64,000 bases of DNA from Marinomonas arctica (lineage in GTDB: Bacteria > Pseudomonadota > Gammaproteobacteria > Pseudomonadales > Marinomonadaceae): NCBI RefSeq assembly GCF_003259225.1, contig NZ_QHJF01000021.1, positions 60,704 to 124,703 of the forward strand, read 5' to 3'. Under the pieces are notes generated by a model that was not told the origin of the DNA, searched no databases, and saw only the letters and a program-made list of their open reading frames with translations. Positions within the stretch are counted from its first letter, which is position 1, and each line of letters begins with the position of its first letter. A program made the position numbers and the translations under genes. Positions 57,062 through 64,000 of the stretch are shown here, piece by piece.

Positions 57062-60000
57062 ATGATTAGAATGCTTATCAATGCAACTCAACAAGAAGAG
57101 TTGCGCGTCGCCCTAGTAGACGGTCAACGTCTATATGATCTAGATATAGAGTCCGGTTCACGCGAACAAAAGAAGTCCAACATTTACAAAGGCCGCATCA
57201 CTCGCATAGAACCGAGTTTAGAAGCTGCCTTCGTAGATTTTGGTGCTGATCGCCACGGTTTCTTACCACTAAAAGAAATATCCAAGACGTATTTTTCGAA
57301 AAAATCAAACCATGATGGCCGCATCAACATCAAAGATGTGCTAAGCGAAGGCCAAGAAGTCATCGTTCAGGTTGATAAAGAAGAACGCGGCAACAAAGGC
57401 GCCGCACTGACGACCTTCGTTAGCTTAGCTGGACGTTACTTGGTTCTTATGCCAAATAATCCTCGTGCTGGCGGCATTTCTCGTCGTATCGACGGTGATG
57501 ACAGATCACACCTTAAAGAAGCCATGTCAGGTCTGAACACACCAGAAAATGGTGGTCTAATTGTTCGTACTGCGGGCGTAGGTCGTTCAACAGAAGAGCT
57601 TCAGTGGGATTTGGACTACCTGGATACACTGTGGTCTTCTATCACCAAAGCCGCTTCTGAAAAACCAGCTCCTTTCTTAATCTACCAAGAAAGCAATATC
57701 GTTATCCGTGCCATTCGCGACTACCTACGTGAAGACATCGGTGAAGTGTTAATTGACGAGAAAAACGCGTACCAAGATGCGATTAACTTTGTCATGCAAG
57801 TCATGCCGCACTTCAAGTCACGCATTAAAATGTACACCGATTCTACACCGCTGTTTAACCGCTTCCAGATCGAAACTCAGATCGAAACGGCTTTCCAGCG
57901 TGAAGTTCGCCTGCCTTCTGGCGGCTCTATTGTTATCGATCCGACAGAAGCCCTTGTTTCCATCGATATCAACTCGGCTCGCGCAACAAAAGGCGGAGAC
58001 ATTGAAGAAACAGCGCTACAAACCAACCTAGAAGCGGCTGACGAAATTGCACGCCAATTGCGTCTTCGTGATATCGGTGGCTTGGTGGTGATCGACTTCA
58101 TTGATATGACGCCTGTGCGTAACCAAAAAGAAGTTGAAAACCGCATGAAAAACGCGCTAGAAGCGGATCGTGCACGAGTGCAACTGGGACGCATTTCTCG
58201 CTTCGGCTTATTAGAAATGTCACGCCAGCGTTTGCGCCCTTCTCTTGGCGAAACCAGTGGTATCGTTTGTCCTCGCTGTAACGGCCAAGGCTTCATCCGC
58301 GACGTAGAATCACTCGCGCTGTCTGTGCTTCGCCTAATCGAAGAAGAATGTTCGAAAGAACGTACGGCTCAGATTCGCGCTGTTTTACCTGTGTCTGTCG
58401 CTACTTTCTTGCTAAACGAGAAGCGCACAAATATCGCTAAAATCGAAAAACGCAATAACGTTCACATCATTCTTGTGCCAAATCCTCACATGGAAACACC
58501 GCACTTTGAAGTAGAACGTATTCGTGATGACAGTACGGTTATTACTCAAAACGAAAACAGCTATACCTTAGTAGAAACGCCTGAACAGCCACCGTATGAG
58601 CCTCGTAAAGCAAGCGAGAACGTGCGCGCACAAGCGGCTGTAACAAGCATTGCGCCAAAGGCACCAGCGCCAGAGCACACAACAACGCCAGCAGCGGTAG
58701 CTACAGCAAAACCGGCGAAGAGCCAGCCTAGCAAACCTAGTTTGTTTAAACGCATTGTCACGGCCCTATTTGGTAATACAGAAACAAAACCTAAGCCAAA
58801 AGCCGCGAGTGCAACACCTAGCTCAAACACAGCACCTCAAGCTGAACGCAATACGTCAAGCAAACCTGCAAATACTCGCACTAACCGCAACAAGCGTACG
58901 GTTAAGCACCAGAATGCAGACCGTGATGACAACCAGAGCACAGCAGAAAACAATCGCTCTACTCGTCAGTCTCGCCGCGAACAAGCGGAAGCGGCAACAA
59001 AGGGCAACAACAATAACCGTCGTAACAACCGCAATAACAAGACGGATGCTCAAGAACCAAGAGCGGAAAAGCAGGAAGCCGCTGTAAAAGCAGCGCCACG
59101 CCAGCCTCAGAAAGAAGTTCCTGAAGTAAAAGAACGCAAACGCGAACGTAATGACAACCGTCGCCGTAATGGCAAGTTGAAAGACGAAGCACTTGAAGCC
59201 ACTAAGTTGCAAGAGCAAGAAGATGCCGCGTTAGTTGAAGCCGCTCAAAACGCTGAAGTGGAAAACAACGAAAACGGTGATGAACCTCAACGTCGTTCTC
59301 GTCGCTCACGTCGCTCACGTCGTCCACAAAAAGAAGACAACAGCGTACAGCAAGAAAGTACTGAGCAAGAAAGTACTGAGCAAGAAAGTACTGAGTCTGA
59401 AAGTGATGACGCGCAATCTACAACGGCGACTACAGCACCAGTAGAAACAACAGACGCGGCGTCTAAACCCGAAGTAGAGGCCAAAGTACAAGCCGAAGCG
59501 GAGCCAGAAGCAGACAATAAAGCTGACGTCGTGGAAACGCCAAAAGCCTCAACAGAAGAGAAGCCTCAAGCCGTTGAAGCACCATCAGACGATGCACCAG
59601 TAACCGCAGAGGATGTTGCAGATAAAGACAGCGCGCCTGAAGTGAAGCCTGCTAAGCCTAAAATGTCGGTCAAAGCTCAAATGCGAAAAATTGAGCAAAT
59701 CGAACAAGAGACACCTGAGTTAACGTTACCAGCAGCAGACACAACTGACGCTCAACCTGAAACCGTTGCCGCACCCGTTGCAACAAAAGAGGAAGCGACG
59801 CAAGTAGCTGAGCAAGCAGAAGCGACTCAAGTAGAAGCAAAACCTGCCGTGGCGACAGAAGACACGCCTCAATCTAACACTACGGTGGTAGAAACAGAGA
59901 ACGTTCAATCTGAAAGCCAAGCTGAGACGACAGAAGCGAGCAAAGAAGACGATAACGCTCAATCTGCGGACAATAACGCTCGCACGACTCGGACACCTCG

Positions 60001-60232
60001 CCGTGGACGTGGCAAGCCCGCCACTAAACCGGCTAATACTGAAGCGAAAGCGCCTGTAGAATTGCCCGCTGCCATTCTAGCTCAGCAGGAAAAGCTACGC
60101 GCAGAGCAAGAGCAAAAACGCAACGCAGCATCGTCTCGTCGTCGTGAGTCGACAGGTCGCGTTAAAAACGACCCTCGAATTGCTCGTGAAGACAATAACA
60201 CAGAAGCAACATCAGAAACGCACACAGAATAA
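57062..60232 (+). CDS. rne: Ribonuclease E
   Basis: Essential endonuclease for mRNA decay and rRNA/tRNA processing; scaffold of the degradosome. 1056 residues. Catalytic half 1-510: S1 domain (about 38-120), DNase I-like site with D302 and D345, Zn-link C403 and C406 in CPRCNGQG. The C-terminal half is disordered: Arg-rich RNA-binding stretches (about 600-690, 743-757), a run of three QESTE repeats (764-778), acidic Ala/Glu/Thr-rich sequence, and a final GRVKNDPR motif. The start [10 protein letters not shown] matches the family's [10 protein letters not shown]; 13 extra upstream codons are rejected. Ribosome site weak. Confidence 0.96.
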   Translation: MIRMLINATQQEELRVALVDGQRLYDLDIESGSREQKKSNIYKGRITRIEPSLEAAFVDFGADRHGFLPLKEISKTYFSKKSNHDGRINIKDVLSEGQEVIVQVDKEERGNKGAALTTFVSLAGRYLVLMPNNPRAGGISRRIDGDDRSHLKEAMSGLNTPENGGLIVRTAGVGRSTEELQWDLDYLDTLWSSITKAASEKPAPFLIYQESNIVIRAIRDYLREDIGEVLIDEKNAYQDAINFVMQVMPHFKSRIKMYTDSTPLFNRFQIETQIETAFQREVRLPSGGSIVIDPTEALVSIDINSARATKGGDIEETALQTNLEAADEIARQLRLRDIGGLVVIDFIDMTPVRNQKEVENRMKNALEADRARVQLGRISRFGLLEMSRQRLRPSLGETSGIVCPRCNGQGFIRDVESLALSVLRLIEEECSKERTAQIRAVLPVSVATFLLNEKRTNIAKIEKRNNVHIILVPNPHMETPHFEVERIRDDSTVITQNENSYTLVETPEQPPYEPRKASENVRAQAAVTSIAPKAPAPEHTTTPAAVATAKPAKSQPSKPSLFKRIVTALFGNTETKPKPKAASATPSSNTAPQAERNTSSKPANTRTNRNKRTVKHQNADRDDNQSTAENNRSTRQSRREQAEAATKGNNNNRRNNRNNKTDAQEPRAEKQEAAVKAAPRQPQKEVPEVKERKRERNDNRRRNGKLKDEALEATKLQEQEDAALVEAAQNAEVENNENGDEPQRRSRRSRRSRRPQKEDNSVQQESTEQESTEQESTESESDDAQSTTATTAPVETTDAASKPEVEAKVQAEAEPEADNKADVVETPKASTEEKPQAVEAPSDDAPVTAEDVADKDSAPEVKPAKPKMSVKAQMRKIEQIEQETPELTLPAADTTDAQPETVAAPVATKEEATQVAEQAEATQVEAKPAVATEDTPQSNTTVVETENVQSESQAETTEASKEDDNAQSADNNARTTRTPRRGRGKPATKPANTEAKAPVELPAAILAQQEKLRAEQEQKRNAASSRRRESTGRVKNDPRIAREDNNTEATSETHTE
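59351..59395. repeat. Three perfect 15-bp tandem repeats inside rne
   Basis: CAAGAAAGTACTGAG repeated three times (encoding QESTE), with a fourth decayed copy after it. Identical codons in each copy indicate recent expansion by slippage in the disordered tail. Confidence 0.9.
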
Positions 60233-60255
60233 CGCAGCGCATTTTGATGAAAAAT

Positions 60256-60286
60256 ACAAAGAGCCCGCAACTGCGGGCTCTTTTGT
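60256..60286 (+). terminator. Terminator after rne
   Basis: ACAAAGAGCCCGCA / TGCGGGCTCTTTTGT: a 9-bp GC-rich stem extended by A-T pairs, followed by a short T-run, 23 bp after the rne stop. Confidence 0.85.
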
Positions 60287-60352
60287 AACAGACTATGATG
60301 GATTACTTCAACGGATTGATTTAAAGACAGATAACGGACAGGTAAACAAACA

Positions 60353-62005
60353 ATGATCATTGATTTTTCTCGCTTCAAAGACTGGACTCTTACTGGCGAC
60401 TTATTTGGCGGAGCTACCACGGCCATTGTCTCACTGCCGCTGGCGCTTGCTTTTGGCGTAGCCTCAGGCGCTGGTGCCGAAGCAGGACTTTGGGGGGCTA
60501 TCATAGTCGGCTTATTTGCCGCGCTATTTGGAGGGTCGACCAGCCTGATATCGGAACCCACCGGCCCAATGACGGTGATCATGACAGCCGTGCTTACCAG
60601 CATGATGGCGAGCAGCCCAGAAGGGGGTGTGGCCATGGCGTTTACCGTGGTGATGATCGCAGGTTTATTTCAAATCACATTAGGTTATCTAAAGTTAGGC
60701 AAATACATCACCCTAATGCCCTACAGTGTCATTTCAGGCTTTATGTCTGGCATTGGCATCATTCTGATTATTTTACAAATTGCACCTTTCTTGGGGCACC
60801 CTTCACCATCAGGTGGCGTCATGGGCACCTTAAGCGCCTTACCGAACCTAATACTTAACCTTAAATTTTCCGAGTTATTTTTAGGCTTACTGACGGTAGG
60901 CGTGTTGTTCTATTTGCCGAAACATTGGCGTCGATATGTGCCACCACAACTCGTCGCCCTAGTCGCTATTACTCTCATTTCTGTCATTCTATTCAGCGAC
61001 TCTGATGTTCGCCGTATTGGCGTCATCCCGTCTGGCTTGCCTTCTATTCACTGGCCTACATTTGAACGCTCGGTATTTATTGAGATCATTATCAATGGTT
61101 TGGTGTTGGGCACGCTAGGTTGTATTGACACACTCTTAACCGCGGTCATCGCCGACAACCTCACGCGCAAAGAGCACGACTCAAACCGAGAACTCATCGG
61201 CCAAGGGACCGCTAACTTCTTTTCCGGTTTGCTGGGTGGATTACCTGGCGCGGGAGCAACCATGGGCACAGTCGTCAACATACAGTCTGGAGGTAAATCC
61301 CCCCTTGCAGGCATCACGAGAGCGCTCATTCTATTACTCGTCGTACTCGGCGCATCGGAACTGATCAGCCCTATTCCTATGGCGGTGCTCGCGGGTATCG
61401 CGTTGTATGTTGGTATCAATATCCTCGACTGGAGCTTCCTGAAACGCGCGCATAAAGTCGCTTTATCGCCGACTATTATCATGTATGGCGTTATGGCGCT
61501 TACCGTATTTGTGGATTTAATGGTCGCGGTAGGCATTGGTGTCTTTATTGCCAACATCATGACCATCGAAAAACTCAGCCGCTTACAATCGGGAAATGTA
61601 AAAGCGATCAGCGATGCGGACGACGACATTCCACTGTCAAAAGAAGAAAAAATATTATTAGATCAAGCCGATGGCAAAGTATTATTGTTCTATCTGTCTG
61701 GCCCAATGATCTTTGGCGCCAGCAAAGCCATCGCAAAGCACCACAACCGCATACACAATTATAAAGCCGTGGTATTAGATTTAAGCGCTGTCCCCATGAT
61801 GGATCTCACCATTGGTTTGGCACTGGAAAACGCCATCAAAGACGCGATAGACGCCAATTGTGCGGTGTATATCTTTAGCCCCAACGGGCAAACAACAGAA
61901 CGTTTGGAGAAGCTGGGGATATTAAGCCGTTTGCCTCACAACGCTTTTTGTGACTCAAGAAAATCGGCGTTGACACAGGCGGTAGAAAGCCTAAAAGACG
62001 CCTAG
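60353..62005 (+). CDS. SulP family anion transporter with STAS domain
   Basis: 550 residues. About 12-14 hydrophobic segments (20-420) with the family start DLFGGATTAIVSLPLALAFGVASGAGAEAGLWGAI, the SEPTGPMTVI segment and GLLGGLPGAGATMGTVVNI; then a cytoplasmic STAS domain (about 445-545, VVLDLSAVPMMDLTIGLAL). SulP members carry sulfate, bicarbonate or other anions; the sequence has a BicA-like feel, but the substrate cannot be assigned. AGGTAA lies upstream of the ATG. Confidence 0.92.
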   Translation: MIIDFSRFKDWTLTGDLFGGATTAIVSLPLALAFGVASGAGAEAGLWGAIIVGLFAALFGGSTSLISEPTGPMTVIMTAVLTSMMASSPEGGVAMAFTVVMIAGLFQITLGYLKLGKYITLMPYSVISGFMSGIGIILIILQIAPFLGHPSPSGGVMGTLSALPNLILNLKFSELFLGLLTVGVLFYLPKHWRRYVPPQLVALVAITLISVILFSDSDVRRIGVIPSGLPSIHWPTFERSVFIEIIINGLVLGTLGCIDTLLTAVIADNLTRKEHDSNRELIGQGTANFFSGLLGGLPGAGATMGTVVNIQSGGKSPLAGITRALILLLVVLGASELISPIPMAVLAGIALYVGINILDWSFLKRAHKVALSPTIIMYGVMALTVFVDLMVAVGIGVFIANIMTIEKLSRLQSGNVKAISDADDDIPLSKEEKILLDQADGKVLLFYLSGPMIFGASKAIAKHHNRIHNYKAVVLDLSAVPMMDLTIGLALENAIKDAIDANCAVYIFSPNGQTTERLEKLGILSRLPHNAFCDSRKSALTQAVESLKDA

Positions 62006-62094
62006 TGAATAACGCAACAGCGCTTACTTAAGCCAATATCGGTTCATCAACAACGATAACCAACTGGATGAGCAAGCCCATCTGTGAATGTACA

Positions 62095-62137
62095 TAAAAT
62101 GCCCTTACCGCCAAATGGCAATAAAGGCATTTTTATT
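62095..62137. terminator. Terminator between SulP gene and umuC
   Basis: AAAATGCC...GCCAAATGGC...AGGCATTTTTATT: an outer stem with an inner hairpin and T-run, between convergent genes. Confidence 0.65.
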
Positions 62138-62190
62138 ACCACATGGCCTTCATGAGAGTAAAACGCTTGCTAAAACTTACGAATCAGCCT

Positions 62191-63474
62191 TTACCACACT
62201 TTGGGCAAATCATCCCACTTGGTCGTATAGGCTGGCGATAAATGCTCTCGTTTCATTGCCCACTGTGGCGATACCCCTTGCGAAGCAAAGAAAACCTGGC
62301 CCATGCCACTGCGGTTGATCTTATCCATGACGCCCATTAAAGCTTTTGAATTGGTTTTTGTACTATCAACGCACAGGAAGTCTTGCTGAACCGTCCCCGG
62401 CTCATAAAAATCAGCAAGCATGACACCACCTTTGGCATAACGATAACCAGCACGATACAGGCGATGAAAAATCCTCTCAGCGACCGCCAATAAGTCTCGT
62501 GTATCATCGGTTGGATTCGGCAGCTCAACGGTAAGCGACGCTGAATACTGCGGTTCGTTTGGAATAAAAGGGCTGGTACGAATAAACACACTGACCACGC
62601 GACAACAACGCTGCTCACTACGTAACTTCTCAGCGGCACGGGTCATATATTTGGCGATGGCCTCCCCTAGTTCACGCTTATCTGTGACTTTATGCCCAAA
62701 TGATCGACTGCAAATGATCTGCTGCTTTGTGGGCCTAACCCACTCCAAATCCAAACATGACACACCGTTCAACTCTCGAATCGTTCGCTCCATCACCACA
62801 GAAAACTCACTGCGCATCACCTTGGCGTTCGCGTTCGCCAGATCCCACGCCGTATGAATACCCTTTGCTTTGAGCTTTGCTGTGGTTCGACGACCAACAC
62901 CCCACACATCACCCACATCCACCAAGGCTAACAAGCGTTTTTGCCTATCTGGATTCATCAAATCCACCACAGACCCCGTTGCGGGGTACTTTTTTGCCGC
63001 ATGATTCGCCAACTTCGCCAAGGTTTTAGTGGGTGCAATACCCACCCCAACCGTGATGCCCGTCCATTTATCGACCTTTGCTTTTACTCGTTGACCAAAC
63101 GCCAGCAAATCCGTCACACGCTCGACACCGGTTAAATCCATAAAGGCTTCATCGATAGAATATATCTCAAGCCGCGGCGCCTCCTCTTCTAACGTGGTCA
63201 TCACCCTATTCGACATATCCGCATACAAGGCATAATTCGACGAAAAACACACAATACCGTGTTTTCTTAGCGCGTCTTGAACCTGAAAAACGGGCACGCC
63301 CATTTTGATACCCAATGCCTTCGCTTCTTTAGAACGCGCGACGATGCAGCCATCATTATTCGACAGCACCACAATAGGCGTGTGCTTTAGGTCAGGCCGA
63401 AACAACTTCTCGCAACTCGCGTAAAAATTATTGCAATCGACCAAAGCAAAAGCCGTATTCTTAGCCGCGCTCAT
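62191..63474 (-). CDS. umuC: DNA polymerase V catalytic subunit UmuC
   Basis: Y-family translesion polymerase of 427 residues. Metal ligands: Asp13 in FALVDCNNFYASCE and the SIDEAF motif near residue 105. A helix-hairpin-helix area follows (VGDVWGVGRRTTAKLKAKGI), and a little-finger domain with CSRSFGHKV. I chose the ATG at 63474 (MSAAKNTAF), which overlaps umuD by 14 bp, as the usual umuDC coupling. The frame continues 34 codons upstream inside umuD. Confidence 0.96.
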   Translation of the reverse strand: MSAAKNTAFALVDCNNFYASCEKLFRPDLKHTPIVVLSNNDGCIVARSKEAKALGIKMGVPVFQVQDALRKHGIVCFSSNYALYADMSNRVMTTLEEEAPRLEIYSIDEAFMDLTGVERVTDLLAFGQRVKAKVDKWTGITVGVGIAPTKTLAKLANHAAKKYPATGSVVDLMNPDRQKRLLALVDVGDVWGVGRRTTAKLKAKGIHTAWDLANANAKVMRSEFSVVMERTIRELNGVSCLDLEWVRPTKQQIICSRSFGHKVTDKRELGEAIAKYMTRAAEKLRSEQRCCRVVSVFIRTSPFIPNEPQYSASLTVELPNPTDDTRDLLAVAERIFHRLYRAGYRYAKGGVMLADFYEPGTVQQDFLCVDSTKTNSKALMGVMDKINRSGMGQVFFASQGVSPQWAMKREHLSPAYTTKWDDLPKVW

Positions 63475-63907
63475 ATTTGCGAACCACACCCGCGACCACA
63501 CCAAAAATTTCCAAACCCGACTCCTCGGTAATAGGAATGGCTTTATAAGCTTTGTTCTTCGGACGCAGCAACACATTAGGTTTCAACTCTAACGTTTTCA
63601 CCGTCATTTCCCCATGGATACAAGCAATCACAATATCCCCATGCCGCGCCGTTAGTGAACGGTCTACCACCAACACATCACCCGAATGAATCCCTACATC
63701 AATCATCGAATCCCCCTGAGCACGCACATAAAACGTCGCATTAGGATGCGCCACACAAAACTCATTCAAATCCAACGATTTCTCAACAAAATCCTGAGCA
63801 GGCGAAGGAAACCCCGCCGACACAGAATCCACATAAAGTGGGATTCGCACACTGTTGGCCTCGATAAACGCCGCCGACTCAGACATACCAAGATACGTCA
63901 CACGCAT
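63461..63907 (-). CDS. umuD: DNA polymerase V accessory subunit UmuD
   Basis: LexA-like protein cleaved with RecA help to UmuD', which activates UmuC. 148 residues. Cleavage site A31-G32 in VSAGFPSPA; Ser67 in AQGDSMIDVGI and Lys104 in GEMTVKTLEL form the dyad. The ATG at 63907 is preceded by TTTGGTG. An SOS-like box lies 19 bp upstream. Confidence 0.95.
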   Translation of the reverse strand: MRVTYLGMSESAAFIEANSVRIPLYVDSVSAGFPSPAQDFVEKSLDLNEFCVAHPNATFYVRAQGDSMIDVGIHSGDVLVVDRSLTARHGDIVIACIHGEMTVKTLELKPNVLLRPKNKAYKAIPITEESGLEIFGVVAGVVRKYERG

Positions 63908-63925
63908 GATAAACACCAAATTATA

Positions 63926-63941
63926 CTGTATAGATATAAGG
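63926..63941. promoter_or_regulatory. Probable LexA operator upstream of umuD
   Basis: CTGTATAGATATAAGG: one perfect half (CTGT, or ACAG on the umuD strand) and AT-rich core, but the other half is degenerate (AAGG for ACAG). Its position fits SOS control of umuDC. Confidence 0.6.
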
Positions 63942-63962
63942 GCTATCCATTTAGAGCAACCA

Positions 63963-64000
63963 ATGTCAATATATAGTGATGATCATAAAATCTTCATCAC
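63963..64000 (+). CDS. Possible start of a plus-strand gene, cut by the window edge
   Basis: An ATG followed by 11 open codons (MSIYSDDHKIFIT) runs to the end of the window, divergent from umuD. The stretch is far too short to judge; no strong ribosome site. Listed only so that it can be checked against the neighbouring sequence. Confidence 0.2.
   Translation, partial: MSIYSDDHKIFI

Noticed and set aside
59290..59410. Short repeats in rne considered as a CRISPR or mobile repeat
   Set aside because: They are in-frame codon repeats in a disordered protein tail, with no spacers.
57700..60000. Long open frames in other frames inside rne
   Set aside because: They follow the codon bias of rne, have no ribosome sites and give low-complexity proteins.

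Overview
The window reads as chromosomal DNA of a marine gammaproteobacterium of the Oceanospirillales, most likely Marinomonas or a close relative. That assignment comes from moderate GC, protein style and gene order, and no database search was possible. Several blocks follow the Pseudomonas/Oceanospirillales order: gpsA-DUF4389-sixA; lexA next to two small conserved genes and topA; cysS-glnS with ppiB-lpxH; leuCDB-asd with a divergent LysR gene; perM-tusA-M48 protease; rluC divergent from rne. I found no rRNA, tRNA, CRISPR array, intact insertion sequence or prophage. About 60 genes fill the window.

Layout. 1-9 kb (minus strand): patatin-like lipase (cut by the edge), DUF4892 protein, alpha/beta hydrolase, sixA, DUF4389 protein, gpsA, selO, an RhlB-type RNA helicase and dinG. 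9-13 kb: lexA, divergent from dinG across two SOS boxes, then two conserved hypotheticals and topA. 13-25 kb: two membrane-anchored unknowns, a universal stress protein, cysS-glnS, an azlD remnant, queC-queE, ppiB-lpxH, an unknown small gene, miaE, and a pseudokinase/SUMF1 membrane protein. 25-34 kb: acnB, a ribosome hibernation factor, a DUF1275 protein, asd, leuB, leuD, leuC. 34-41 kb: LysR regulator, MFS transporter, GH13 alpha-glucosidase, perM, tusA-like gene, M48 TPR protease, and two tandem paralogous small secreted proteins. 41-49 kb: a resident tyrosine recombinase, moaE-moaD-moaC, an EAL-domain membrane protein, a J-domain/SH3 membrane protein, a MITE-like repeat and trmJ. 49-64 kb: efpL, a MazG-like gene, an M14 carboxypeptidase, an exonuclease-like unknown, rraA, marC, a chemoreceptor, rluC, rne, a SulP transporter, and umuC-umuD.

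Functional themes. SOS response: lexA, dinG and umuDC, with visible LexA boxes. RNA turnover: rne, an RhlB-type helicase and the RNase E inhibitor gene rraA all lie here, unlinked. RNA modification and translation: glnS, cysS, queC/queE, miaE, trmJ, rluC, tusA-like, efpL and the hibernation factor. Central metabolism: acnB, leuBCD, asd, gpsA. Molybdopterin synthesis: moaC/D/E only; moaA is elsewhere.

The least explained items are the pseudokinase-SUMF1 fusion, the tandem secreted pair, the recombinase beside moaE, the exonuclease-like protein lacking its acidic residues, the J-domain/SH3 protein and the repeat upstream of trmJ. Nothing forms a clear new multigene defence or biosynthetic system.
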